Shown in pieces: positions 42,337 to 50,953 of a stretch of 64,000 nt of DNA. The position numbers were made by a program, and so were the translations under genes. Positions within the stretch are counted from its first letter, which is position 1; each line of letters starts with the position of its first letter. The notes under the pieces were generated by a model, which made no database searches, was not told where the DNA came from, and saw nothing but the letters and a program-made list of their open reading frames with translations. The DNA comes from Microbacterium radiodurans (GTDB lineage: Bacteria; Actinomycetota; Actinomycetes; Actinomycetales; Microbacteriaceae), in assembly GCF_008710705.1 (NCBI RefSeq), contig NZ_VYRZ01000001.1:868001-932000 (forward strand). Reading direction: 5' to 3'.

Positions 42337-43313
42337 GCGCGGCGGCGCGTCCGGTCGTCACCCTGGGGGAGACGATGGCGCTGCTGCGGGCGCCCGAGAT
42401 CGGCTCGCTCCGCCACATCGGCTCGCTCGCCGTCGGCATCGGCGGCGCGGAGTCGAACGTCGCGATCGCGCTCCGCCGCCTCGGCGTGCCGGTCGCCTGG
42501 TTCGGCCGCGTGGGCGACGACCCGCTGGGCGAGCGCGTCGTGCGCGAGCTCCGCGCGGAGGGCATCGAGGTCGCGGCGCACGTCGACCCGGCCGCTCCCA
42601 CGGGCCTCATGCTGAAGGAACGACCGACGGCGGCGACGACCGCGGTCCACTACTACCGTGCCGGCTCCGCGGGCTCCCGCCTGCAGCCCGCGGACGTTCC
42701 CGAGGGGCGCGTCGAGGATGCGGCGCTCCTGCACGTCACCGGTATCACCCCGCTGCTGTCCGCGACGGCCGCCGATGCTGTGCGCGACGCCGTGGTGCGC
42801 GCGCGTTCGGCGGGGGTTCCCGTGAGCTTCGACATCAACTACCGGTCGGCGCTGGCGGCATCCGTCGTCGCGGCGCCGCTGCTGCGAGAGATCGCCGAGA
42901 GCGCCGACATCGTCTTCGGCGGCACGTCGGAGCTCGAGCTGATCGCGGGGACCGACGCCGACACCGCCGCCGTCGCCCTGCGCAGCGCCGGCGTCGCCGA
43001 GGTCGTCATCAAGCGCGGCGCCGACGGCGCGACCGCGCACGTCGGGAGCGAGATCGTCGACGCGCCCGGCTTCGCGATCGACCCGCTCGACACCGTCGGT
43101 GCCGGCGACGCCTTCGTGGCCGGCTACCTCAGCGTCCGTCTGGCAGGCGGCGGCGACGCCGGAGGCCCCGGCGGCTCGGTGGCCGAGGCGCTGCACCGCG
43201 GCAACACGTGCGGCGCGATCGCCTGTCTCGGCCCCGGCGACTGGGAGGCCTCGCCGACCCTCGCCGACCTCGCCCGCTTCCACGCCGTCGGCGCCGACCC
43301 CGTCCAGCGCTGA
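42333..43313 (+). CDS. kdgK: 2-keto-3-deoxygluconate kinase (PfkB family), second copy
   Basis: Protein of 326 residues. VTLGETMALLRAPEIG, GIGGAESNVAIALRRLG, HYYRAGSAGSRLQP and DTVGAGDAFVAGYLSVRLAG are ribokinase-family motifs, with the catalytic Asp in GAGDAF. It phosphorylates KDG produced by ManD. Layout matches the copy at 12.0 kb, but the kinase-aldolase order is reversed. It is the last gene of the hexuronate operon; a 388-bp repeat-rich gap follows. Confidence 0.9.
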   Translation: MSAAARPVVTLGETMALLRAPEIGSLRHIGSLAVGIGGAESNVAIALRRLGVPVAWFGRVGDDPLGERVVRELRAEGIEVAAHVDPAAPTGLMLKERPTAATTAVHYYRAGSAGSRLQPADVPEGRVEDAALLHVTGITPLLSATAADAVRDAVVRARSAGVPVSFDINYRSALAASVVAAPLLREIAESADIVFGGTSELELIAGTDADTAAVALRSAGVAEVVIKRGADGATAHVGSEIVDAPGFAIDPLDTVGAGDAFVAGYLSVRLAGGGDAGGPGGSVAEALHRGNTCGAIACLGPGDWEASPTLADLARFHAVGADPVQR

Positions 43314-43404
43314 TCCCGAGCCCGGCTGATCCCGGACCGGCTGATACGGGCCTGCTGGTATCGGGCCGGCCGCCTGATCCCGGGCGGCTGCACACGCCGG
43401 GAGC

Positions 43405-43491
43405 CGATACGTTCGTCGGGCGGCTGGGGCGGGTGGTGCCTGTGCGGCCGGCCGGATCCTCTCCTGCCCCGCGGGTCCGACGAACGTATCG
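43405..43491. repeat. Intergenic inverted repeat, perfect 15-bp arms
   Basis: CGATACGTTCGTCGG (43405-43419) pairs perfectly with CCGACGAACGTATCG (43477-43491) across a 57-nt spacer. Upstream (43314-43400) there are several scattered GCTGAT and GATCCCGG repeats, and downstream a C-rich tract. The stretch 43314-43701 holds no gene. The arms are AT-richer than surrounding sequence, which makes chance pairing unlikely. Confidence 0.85.
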
Positions 43492-43587
43492 CCGACCCGC
43501 GCCCCCGCCCCCGCGCCCCGACCCGCGCCCCCGCCTCCGCCCGCGCCTCCGCGCCGCCTCCGCGTCCGCCAGCCCCCCCCCGTGCCA

Positions 43588-43654
43588 CGAGACAGCACTC
43601 TCGCGCCGAGACGGTGGGTTCGGCCCACGGGCTCGGCGCGAAGGTGCTGTCCCG
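43588..43654. repeat. Intergenic inverted repeat, triple nested, CGAGACAGCAC arms
   Basis: CGAGACAGCAC (43588-43598) pairs with GTGCTGTCCCG (43644-43654) at 10 of 11 positions. Inside, TCGCGCCGAG (43601-43610) pairs perfectly with CTCGGCGCGA (43632-43641), and GTGGG/CCCAC forms a central stem. The outer arm matches the element at 35228, and the inner GGTGGGTTCGGC matches the 13.6-13.9 kb elements. It therefore looks composite. It lies just before the start of the FdhF/YdeP gene. Confidence 0.8.
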
Positions 43655-43701
43655 CGATGTGCGGGCATCGGGACGAAACCTGCGGGCGTACCCTTTCCCT
43701 C

Positions 43702-46134
43702 ATGGTGACGAAGCCCCCGGCATCCGACATCGACGAGACCCGGCTCGGCGTCTCCGCTCCCCAGAAGAAGGCGGTCGGCGTGCCGGCGGTCCTTCACGCT
43801 CTGCAGATCGCGAACGAGCAGATGGGTCTCGTGCGTTCGGCGCAGACGCTGCTGCGGATCAATCAGAAGGACGGCTTCGACTGCCCCGGCTGCGCCTGGC
43901 CCGAGGAGGACAAGCGTCACGTCGCCGAGTTCTGCGAGAACGGCGCGAAGGCCGTCGCCGAGGAGGCCACGCTGCGCCGCATCGGCCCCGAGTTCTTCGC
44001 CGCGCACAGCGTCGACGACCTGCGCGGGCACGACGACTGGTGGCTCGGCCAGCAGGGCCGGCTGACGCATCCCATGCTGCTCGACGAGGGGGCGACGCAC
44101 TACCGGCCGGTGTCGTGGGACGACGCGCTCGACGTCGTGGCCGATGCGCTGCGCGAGCTGGATGATCCGGATGCGGCGGTCTTCTACACCTCGGGTCGAA
44201 CCTCGAACGAGGCGGCGTTCCTCTATCAGCTGCTCGTCCGGGGGCTCGGCACCAACAACCTGCCGGACTGCTCGAACATGTGCCACGAATCGAGCGGCTC
44301 GGCGCTCACCGAGACCATCGGCATCGGCAAGGGCACCGTCTCGATCGACGACATCCACGAAGCGGATCTGCTGATCGTGGCCGGGCAGAACCCGGGAACG
44401 AACCACCCGCGCATGCTGTCGGCGCTTGAGAAGGCGAAGCAGCGCGGCGCGAGGATCATCGCCGTGAATCCGCTTCCCGAGGCGGGTCTCCTGCGGTTCG
44501 AGAACCCGCAGACACCGCGCGGCGTGCTGCTGGGCGGCACGGCCATCGCGGACTCGTTCGTGCAGATCCGCTCCGGCGGCGACCAGGGCCTCTTCCAGGC
44601 CATCGGCAAGCATCTGCTCGAGGCGGAGGAGCGCGACGGCGGCGTCCTCGACCTCGACTTCATCGCGGCGCACACGAGCGGTATCGACGCCTACCGCCGC
44701 GCGATGACGGCGGTGCCGTGGTCCGAGCTCGAGCGCGCGACCGGCATCGACGAAGCCGGGCTGCGCGAGGTGGGCGAGGCGGTCCGCACCTCGAGGGCGA
44801 CGATCGTCTGCTGGGCGATGGGGCTGACGCAGCACAAGCACTCCGTGCCGACGCTGCGCGAGGTCGTCAACGCGCTGCTCCTCCAGGGCAACATCGGTCG
44901 CCCCGGGGCCGGTGTGTGCCCGGTGCGCGGCCACTCGAACGTCCAGGGCGACCGCACCGTCGGCATCTACGAGAAGCCCGGCGACGACTTCCTCGACGCG
45001 CTCGACCGCGAGTTCTCCTTCCGCTCACCGCGCGAGCACGGCTTCGACACGGTCGCCGCGATCCGCGCGATGCGCGACGATCGCGTCCGGTTCTTCCTCG
45101 GCATGGGCGGCAACTTCGTCTCGGCGACCCCCGACACCGAGGTCGTCGAGGCCGGCATGGCGCGGGTCGACCTGACGGTGCACGTGTCGACGAAGCTCAA
45201 CCGCTCGCACACCGTCACGGGACGGCGGGCGCTGATCCTGCCCACGCTCGGCCGCACCGACCGCGATCGCCGCGGCGGCGCCGACCAGCGCGTCACCGTC
45301 GAGGACTCGATGGGCGCCGTCCACGCCTCACGGGGCCGTCTCGCCCCGCCCGCCGACGACCTGCTGAGCGAGGTCGCGATCATCGCGCGGCTGTGCGAGC
45401 GCGTCTTCTCCCGCAGCGCCCCTCCCGCGTCGCCCGGCGGTCCGGTCTCGCACGACGGCGACCCCGAGCGCGGTCTGCCCGAGCACGGGATCGTCGAACC
45501 CGAGCGTCCGGATGCCGCCGGCGCCGACATTCCGGCGAACGTGCCGCACGCCGACTGGGCCGCCCTCGAAGCCGACTACGCGCTCATCCGCGGGCACATC
45601 GCACGGGTCATCCCGGGGTTCGAGGAGTACGAGGCGCGGATCCAGAAGGGCCGGACGTTCTTCCTCCCCAACGGTCCGCGCGACGCCCGCCGCTTCGCGA
45701 CGGAAACCGGTTCCGCCCGCTTCACCGTCAACCCGCTGGAGTACCCGGTGATCCCGCCGGGCCGCCTGCTGCTGCAGACGCTCCGCTCCCACGATCAGTA
45801 CAACACCACGATCTACGGCAAGGACGATCGCTACCGCGGCATCTCCGGCGGCCGCCGTGTCGTGCTCGTGAACGCCGACGACATCCGAGACCTCGGCCTG
45901 CGCGCCGACCAGATCGTCGATCTCGTGTCGGAATGGCGCGGAGCGGACGGAGCGATGCAGGAGCGCCGCGCCGAGAGCTTCCGGGTCGTCGCCTACGACA
46001 CGCCTCGGGGCAACGCCGCCGCGTACTATCCCGAGACGAACGTGCTCGTGCCGCTGGACTCGGTGGCCGACGTCAGCGGCACACCGACCTCGAAGGCGGT
46101 CATCGTGCGCCTCGAACCTCGAGCGTCGGTCTGA
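43702..46134 (+). CDS. FdhF/YdeP-family molybdopterin oxidoreductase
   Basis: Protein of 810 residues. The N-terminal FDCPGCAWPEED is a CxxC typical of this family. VFYTSGRTSNEAAFLYQLLV and NLPDCSNMCHESSGSAL come next; the Cys-His pair is the likely molybdenum-site region, as in formate dehydrogenase H. LIVAGQNPGTNHPRML, GNIGRPGAGVCPVRGHSNVQ and GMGGNFVSATPDTE follow. The C-terminal domain binds the second pterin (LLLQTLRSHDQYNTTIYG). Physiological role and substrate are uncertain; E. coli YdeP is linked to acid resistance. ATG 43702 is used because longer in-frame readings run through a repeat. fdhD abuts its stop. Confidence 0.87.
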   Translation: MVTKPPASDIDETRLGVSAPQKKAVGVPAVLHALQIANEQMGLVRSAQTLLRINQKDGFDCPGCAWPEEDKRHVAEFCENGAKAVAEEATLRRIGPEFFAAHSVDDLRGHDDWWLGQQGRLTHPMLLDEGATHYRPVSWDDALDVVADALRELDDPDAAVFYTSGRTSNEAAFLYQLLVRGLGTNNLPDCSNMCHESSGSALTETIGIGKGTVSIDDIHEADLLIVAGQNPGTNHPRMLSALEKAKQRGARIIAVNPLPEAGLLRFENPQTPRGVLLGGTAIADSFVQIRSGGDQGLFQAIGKHLLEAEERDGGVLDLDFIAAHTSGIDAYRRAMTAVPWSELERATGIDEAGLREVGEAVRTSRATIVCWAMGLTQHKHSVPTLREVVNALLLQGNIGRPGAGVCPVRGHSNVQGDRTVGIYEKPGDDFLDALDREFSFRSPREHGFDTVAAIRAMRDDRVRFFLGMGGNFVSATPDTEVVEAGMARVDLTVHVSTKLNRSHTVTGRRALILPTLGRTDRDRRGGADQRVTVEDSMGAVHASRGRLAPPADDLLSEVAIIARLCERVFSRSAPPASPGGPVSHDGDPERGLPEHGIVEPERPDAAGADIPANVPHADWAALEADYALIRGHIARVIPGFEEYEARIQKGRTFFLPNGPRDARRFATETGSARFTVNPLEYPVIPPGRLLLQTLRSHDQYNTTIYGKDDRYRGISGGRRVVLVNADDIRDLGLRADQIVDLVSEWRGADGAMQERRAESFRVVAYDTPRGNAAAYYPETNVLVPLDSVADVSGTPTSKAVIVRLEPRASV

Positions 46135-47037
46135 ATGGGACGCCTCACCGCGCTCTCGCCGGTCACCCGCATCATCGTCGACGAGGCGGGGGTGTCGGCG
46201 TCCCGCCGACGGCCCGACACCCTCGCGGTCGAGGAGCCGCTCGAGATCCGGGTCGGCGGCACGGCACTGAGCGTCACGATGCGCACGCCGGGTCACGACG
46301 TCGAGCTGGCTGCGGGCTTCCTCGCCGGGGAGGGGATCATCGCGGCGGGCGCCGACGTGCGGTCGGCGATCCACTGCGGCGGTCCGGGCACGCCGGGGCT
46401 GTCGGGGACGTCGGGGGCAGTCGATGTGCCGACCGCGACGCCGGCGGCAGCGGCATCCGAGAACACCTACAACGTCCTCGACGTCACGCTCGCGCCCGGT
46501 GTAGCGCCGCCCGCTCCCGAGGTCGCACGCAACTTCTACACCACGAGCTCGTGCGGGGTGTGCGGCACCGCCTCGATCGAGCAGGTCGCGAAGATCGCGC
46601 GTTTCGACGTGTCGGCGGATGCCGTGCGCATCGACGCCGCCTGGCTCGCGCGCCTTCCGGACGAGCTCCGTGCGGGGCAGCAGGTGTTCGACAAGACCGG
46701 CGGGCTGCACGCCGCCGCCCTCTTCGACGCGGCGACGGGCGAGCTCCTCGTCCTTCGCGAGGACGTGGGCCGACACAACGCCGTCGACAAGGTCGTCGGC
46801 TGGGCGGTGCTCGCCGACCGGCTTCCGGCATCGGCGACCGTGCTCCAGGTGTCGGGTCGTGCGAGCTTCGAGCTGGTCCAGAAGGCGGCGATGGCCGGCA
46901 TCCCGGTGCTCGCGGCCGTCTCGGCGCCCTCGTCCCTCGCAGTCGCGCTCGCCGCGTCGGCGGGGATCACGCTCGTCGGGTTCTCGCGCGGCCGATCCCT
47001 GAACGTCTACGCGCACCCCGAGCGCATCGCGGTCTGA
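46135..47037 (+). CDS. fdhD: Formate dehydrogenase accessory sulfurtransferase FdhD
   Basis: Protein of 300 residues. [13 protein letters not shown] opens the fold, and [19 protein letters not shown] follows. The active CxxC is [32 protein letters not shown] and [20 protein letters not shown] are FdhD signatures. It transfers sulfur to the molybdenum cofactor of formate-dehydrogenase-type enzymes and is required for their activity. Its partner is clearly the adjacent FdhF/YdeP protein; the ATG directly follows that stop. It ends back to back with the convergent GH127 gene. Confidence 0.95.
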   Translation: MGRLTALSPVTRIIVDEAGVSASRRRPDTLAVEEPLEIRVGGTALSVTMRTPGHDVELAAGFLAGEGIIAAGADVRSAIHCGGPGTPGLSGTSGAVDVPTATPAAAASENTYNVLDVTLAPGVAPPAPEVARNFYTTSSCGVCGTASIEQVAKIARFDVSADAVRIDAAWLARLPDELRAGQQVFDKTGGLHAAALFDAATGELLVLREDVGRHNAVDKVVGWAVLADRLPASATVLQVSGRASFELVQKAAMAGIPVLAAVSAPSSLAVALAASAGITLVGFSRGRSLNVYAHPERIAV

Positions 47038-49605
47038 TCACTCGCGGCGATCGGTCCGCATGACCACGGCGGCGACGCGCACCGGCTGATCCCCGACGGA
47101 CGCGATCCGGATGCGGACGGCCCGCTGGCCCTCGCGATCGATCGCGCTCGCCGCCACGAGAGGTGCCGGCAGCCGGAAGCGCAGCACGCGCCAGGCGTTC
47201 GCCGCATCCGGGGCGTCGTCGAACCCCTCGGCCGCGATGACCGTGTCGGCCGCCCGCACCTCGAGACCACCGGCGTCGAGCCCGCTGCCGGTCTCGAGCT
47301 CCAGCACCCGGTCGCCCGGTGCGGTCCCCACGGCCAGGTCGTACGAGAACCACCCGCCCGGCGCCGCGTCGCGGAACCGCCGCCCCGCTTCCTCGCCGGT
47401 GCGCGACCGCGACCGGAGGTAGCGCTTCTCGGCCTCGGCGTTGCTGTCGTCGAAACCGAGCACGCGGTCGGTGACGTCGGAGTCGCCGACACCGGTGCCC
47501 GTCCGGTCGGCGTCGGCTGCGCTCGCCGCCCCGGCCTCGGTGTCCGCGCCGGCGCCAGCCGCTGCGGCGACGGGCTCCACCGCGAACGCGATGCCGTAGC
47601 GGGCGTCGTCGAGGGTCGCATAGGGCTCGAACACGAGCGCAGCCGCCCGCTCGTCGACACCGCGCAGGCGGAATCGGAGCGGTCCGTGCTCGGGAGCGGG
47701 CACGACGGACGAGCCGGGGTCGGCGAGCCAGGCATCGGGATCCGCGACGGTGATCGTGCGCGGGGCGTCGCGGTCGGGGAGCCCCATCCGCACGAGCACC
47801 CCCGCGCGGTAGGTGTCGTCGGGGTCGGCGGCCCCGAAACGCGCGGCCAGCAGCGCCGGTCCGTAGGCGAAGGCGACCCAGTGGTCATCGCCCGGAGCCG
47901 GGACGACCCGAACGCGCGCGGGCAGCCGGTAGCTCAGGCGGTCGCCCGCGCTCACCCGCACCGCGAGGAACCCGTCCGCAGCCTCGGCCGCCGCGGGTTC
48001 GCCGTTCCGTTCCAGACCGACGCCCGCCCCCACCCAGTCCGGCACCCGCAGACGCAGCACCATGGCGCGATCGCGGTTCCCGGATGCCGGTGACCTACCG
48101 CTCTGGCCGGTCCCAGCGGCCTCGTCCGCCGCGGCATCCACCGCGATCTCGACGACGTCGGAGGACGGCAGGTCCGACTGGACCGACACCACGAGTCCCC
48201 GCTCCGGCACCGCGATCCGCGCGGCCCAGAACTGCGTGAGCACCAGCCCGTCGTCGTCGGCGAAGGCGATCGCGTCGCCGAGGCCGGCGAGCGACTCGAT
48301 GCCGGTGCCGTGGTCGCACCAGAACTCGTCCTGCGGCGCCCCGAACACCTTGGCGTAGCCCGAGGTCATCGGCTGGAAGTAGGTCACCATGCCGGTCTCG
48401 GGTGAGGCGGAGGCGACGATCGAGTTTCGCAGGGCATGGTCGTCGTAATGCGCGAAGCGCGCGTCGCCGGTCGCCTCGAACAGGCCCCGCGCGAGCTTTC
48501 GCATGTTGTAGACGTTGCAGCCCTCGGCCGTCGAGTTCTCGCCGTAGCCGACGACCGATCCCGAGGTCGCCCACGATCGCAGCGTGCCCGGCTCGCGGAA
48601 GTGCTCGGCCGCGCTGTTGCCCCCGTTGGCGTAGGTGTAATGGCGCAGCACGAGGTCGAAGAAGCGCTCCGCGGCGCGTCGCGACATGGCCGTGCGCTCG
48701 CGGGCCGCGACGGTCTCGATCGAGGCGAGCGCCGGGTCGCTCAGCACGCGCGCGCGGGCGAGCGCCCCGATCAGCTTCGGAATCGTCGTGTTGGCATGGC
48801 GACCGGGCAGCGGGTCGTCGCCGGCGGCGAGTGCGGCGAAGAGGTCGAGTTCGTCGAAGTGCTCGGCGGCGCGGCGGTGGGAGACGTCGCCGGTGATCTC
48901 GTACAGGCGGTAGAGCGCGTCGTTCATGCCGCCGTACTCGGTCGCGAGGAGCGCCGCGTCGTCGGCGAATCGGTCCGCCCAATCAGCGAGCCAGCTGCCG
49001 AACCCGCCGGCGACCTCGAGCGCGATCCCCGCCGTGGTCGCCGGTGCGTACCGGTGGACGTCGAGGAGCCCCGCGAGCACCTTGTGGAGGTCGTAGAACG
49101 GCACGAGCAGACCGTCGGCGCCGGCGGGCAGGCTCGTCACGGAGAACGGGGCGACGTAGCCCGCATTCCGCGGATCGACGACGGCGTACGCCGCCTGCGC
49201 GCGGGCGAGGCCGTCGACCGCGACCGCCAGCGACCCCTCGAGACGACGGCGCTCATCGGCGGGCGCCGTGACGCTCGCCCGAGCCGCGGCCGACAGGTAG
49301 TGGCCGAAGAAGTGCCCGGTGAAGCGCGCGTCGGTCTCGCGCTCCCACCCGCCGTAGCCGGGCTTGGTCGACGGCGGCAGCCCCGCGTGACGCAGCCACG
49401 GATGCAGGAAGCGCTCGGGCTCGAGCGAGAGGAGGTAGGCGCGGCTGCGCTCCCTGAGCGTGACCAGGAGCGGGTCGGCCACGTCGATCGCCCGCGGGTC
49501 GAGGGCGCGGGCCGGTCTGTTCTCAGGAGTCTCGGGGCCTGGCGGGGTGGTTCCGTGCCCGGACGCGGCTGTGTTCCTGAGGTCGTGCGGCTGCGGCGGG
49601 GTCAT
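47038..49605 (-). CDS. Glycoside hydrolase family 127-like (DUF1680) arabinofuranosidase
   Basis: Protein of 855 residues, no signal peptide. A Pro-rich N-terminal tail of about 40 residues precedes the (alpha/alpha)6 barrel. Diagnostic stretches are GYGGWERETDARFTGHFFGH, ENSTAEGCNVYNMRKLARGL (Glu and Cys of the metal site), GMVTYFQPMTSGYAKVFG and EFWCDHGTGIES. Most relatives have a Cys-Cys pair in the last motif, but here it is Cys-Asp. The C-terminal half holds beta-sandwich domains with an Ala-rich insertion. GH127 enzymes remove beta-L-arabinofuranose through a zinc-held Cys nucleophile. It is divergent from a LacI regulator and near a GH43 gene. Confidence 0.85.
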   Translation of the reverse strand: MTPPQPHDLRNTAASGHGTTPPGPETPENRPARALDPRAIDVADPLLVTLRERSRAYLLSLEPERFLHPWLRHAGLPPSTKPGYGGWERETDARFTGHFFGHYLSAAARASVTAPADERRRLEGSLAVAVDGLARAQAAYAVVDPRNAGYVAPFSVTSLPAGADGLLVPFYDLHKVLAGLLDVHRYAPATTAGIALEVAGGFGSWLADWADRFADDAALLATEYGGMNDALYRLYEITGDVSHRRAAEHFDELDLFAALAAGDDPLPGRHANTTIPKLIGALARARVLSDPALASIETVAARERTAMSRRAAERFFDLVLRHYTYANGGNSAAEHFREPGTLRSWATSGSVVGYGENSTAEGCNVYNMRKLARGLFEATGDARFAHYDDHALRNSIVASASPETGMVTYFQPMTSGYAKVFGAPQDEFWCDHGTGIESLAGLGDAIAFADDDGLVLTQFWAARIAVPERGLVVSVQSDLPSSDVVEIAVDAAADEAAGTGQSGRSPASGNRDRAMVLRLRVPDWVGAGVGLERNGEPAAAEAADGFLAVRVSAGDRLSYRLPARVRVVPAPGDDHWVAFAYGPALLAARFGAADPDDTYRAGVLVRMGLPDRDAPRTITVADPDAWLADPGSSVVPAPEHGPLRFRLRGVDERAAALVFEPYATLDDARYGIAFAVEPVAAAAGAGADTEAGAASAADADRTGTGVGDSDVTDRVLGFDDSNAEAEKRYLRSRSRTGEEAGRRFRDAAPGGWFSYDLAVGTAPGDRVLELETGSGLDAGGLEVRAADTVIAAEGFDDAPDAANAWRVLRFRLPAPLVAASAIDREGQRAVRIRIASVGDQPVRVAAVVMRTDRRE
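49520..49581. repeat. TTCTCAGGA/TTCCTGAG inverted repeat inside the GH127 N-terminal codons
   Basis: TTCTCAGGA (49520-49528) and TTCCTGAG (49574-49581) pair over a 7-bp core with a 45-nt spacer, the same spacing as the 26175-26237 element. It falls within the first about 30 codons of the GH127 gene, encoding a Pro/Thr/Gly-rich tail not expected in the family. The element may have been read into the coding region. Confidence 0.6.
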
Positions 49606-49664
49606 GGCTCCTTCTCCGGTGCGCGTCGTCGCGCGCGAGCATCACGGGTACTGTGACATCGATC

Positions 49665-50789
49665 ATGAAGTCCGAGCGACGCCCGCGCCGGGAGAGCACC
49701 GGCCGCCCCACCGTGTACGACGTCGCCGAGCTGGCGGGCGTCTCGACGGCGACGGTGTCTTTCAGCTTCTCGCGTCCCGAGCGCGTGCGCGAGGAGACGC
49801 GGCGGGCGGTTCTGGAGGCGGCCGACGCGCTCGGCTACGTCCCCTCCGCCGCCGCGCGCGGGCTCGCTCGCGGCAAGACCGGGGCGATCGGGCTGTACGC
49901 CTTCGACTACCTGCTCGATCCGGCCGAGGAGCCGGCGACCGAGGAACGCCTGGTCGAGCGCGCGCTCGCGCGCTCCGACGCGCGCCTGTTCCCGCTGTAC
50001 TCCGACGAGGTCCAGCGCGGCGTCCAGCTCGAATGCCGACGCAACGGCTACGCGCTCATGCTCGGCGCCGGGCATGCCGCGCACGCTCCGGGGGTCATCG
50101 ATGTCGCGGGCCGCGTGGACGGCCTCATCACCTTCGCGGGCGCCGCGCCGCACGACGTGCTCGTGCAGCTGGCGAGTCGCATCCCGATCGTCGAACTCGG
50201 CGGATCGGGCCGGCGTCCCGGCATCCGCACGGTGCTCGTCGATCAGCGGACGGCCATGGCGGAGCTCGTCAGTCACCTCGTCACCACCCACGGTCACCGG
50301 AGGTTCGCCTACTTCGGCGAGCTCGACATCCCCGAGTTCGCGGCGCGCTACGCGGGGGTCGGCGACGTGCTGACGGCGGCCGGTCTGCCGGTTCCCGCAG
50401 CCGTCACGAGCCATCCGGGCGACGACGAGTCGACGGTGCGCGCCGTAAGACAGGTCCTCGCGGGTGAGCTCCCCGACGCGATCGTGTGCTCCACCGACCA
50501 GGAGGCGCTCGTCGCGATCCGTGTGCTCGCCGAGGCCGGCATGCGGGTTCCGCACGACATCGCCGTGACCGGCTTCGACGGTGTCATCGCGGGGCGTCTG
50601 AGCTCGCCCGTGCTCACGACCGTCCGCCAGCCGATGGAGGCCGTCGGGCGGGTCGCGGTGCGGGTCCTCCTCGACGTCCTGCGCGGCGACGGGGCCGGCG
50701 GACGCGCTGCGGACGCCGATGCGGTCCTGCCCTCCCGGCTGTGGCTCGGCGTCTCGTGCGGCTGCTCGGTCGACGACGCGCAGAGCTGA
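49665..50789 (+). CDS. LacI-family transcriptional regulator of the arabinan/xylan module
   Basis: Protein of about 374 residues. The DNA-binding domain is TVYDVAELAGVSTATVSFSF with hinge helix PSAAARGLARGKTGAIG. The effector domain contains IVELGGSGRRPGIRTVLVD, FAYFGELDIPEF and DIAVTGFDGVIAGRLSSPVL. The last stretch is the LacI consensus before the C-terminus, which ends LWLGVSCGCS. The start is uncertain: ATG 49665 is used, GTG 49653 is possible, and neither has a Shine-Dalgarno. It is divergent from GH127 by about 60 bp and upstream of GH43, so it likely controls both. Confidence 0.9.
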   Translation: MKSERRPRRESTGRPTVYDVAELAGVSTATVSFSFSRPERVREETRRAVLEAADALGYVPSAAARGLARGKTGAIGLYAFDYLLDPAEEPATEERLVERALARSDARLFPLYSDEVQRGVQLECRRNGYALMLGAGHAAHAPGVIDVAGRVDGLITFAGAAPHDVLVQLASRIPIVELGGSGRRPGIRTVLVDQRTAMAELVSHLVTTHGHRRFAYFGELDIPEFAARYAGVGDVLTAAGLPVPAAVTSHPGDDESTVRAVRQVLAGELPDAIVCSTDQEALVAIRVLAEAGMRVPHDIAVTGFDGVIAGRLSSPVLTTVRQPMEAVGRVAVRVLLDVLRGDGAGGRAADADAVLPSRLWLGVSCGCSVDDAQS

Positions 50790-50853
50790 CGACACCGGCA
50801 TCCTCCTCGGGTACTCCCGCTTCGACGGCTCCTCGTGCGTCGAAGAATCGGTA

Positions 50854-50884
50854 TTGCGATATCGCGATGTTATGCGCTTAGATT
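50854..50884 (+). promoter_or_regulatory. GH43 promoter with GCGATATCGC operator palindrome
   Basis: TTGCGA (50854-50859) as -35 and TTAGAT (50878-50883, 18-nt spacer) or TAGATT (50879-50884) as -10 lie about 70 bp before the GH43 start. A perfect palindrome GCGATATCGC at 50856-50865 overlaps the -35 box. The position fits repression by the neighbouring LacI protein. Confidence 0.5.
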
Positions 50885-50953
50885 AGCGAGCCGGATGCCG
50901 GGCCGCAACGCCCGGGCCCGGATCGACGCACGCCCGAGGGACGAGGAAGACCC

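Noticed and set aside
43582..43701. A 40-residue N-terminal extension of the FdhF/YdeP protein.
   Set aside because: The stretch coincides with a nested inverted repeat and has no family resemblance. The family-like sequence begins after ATG 43702.
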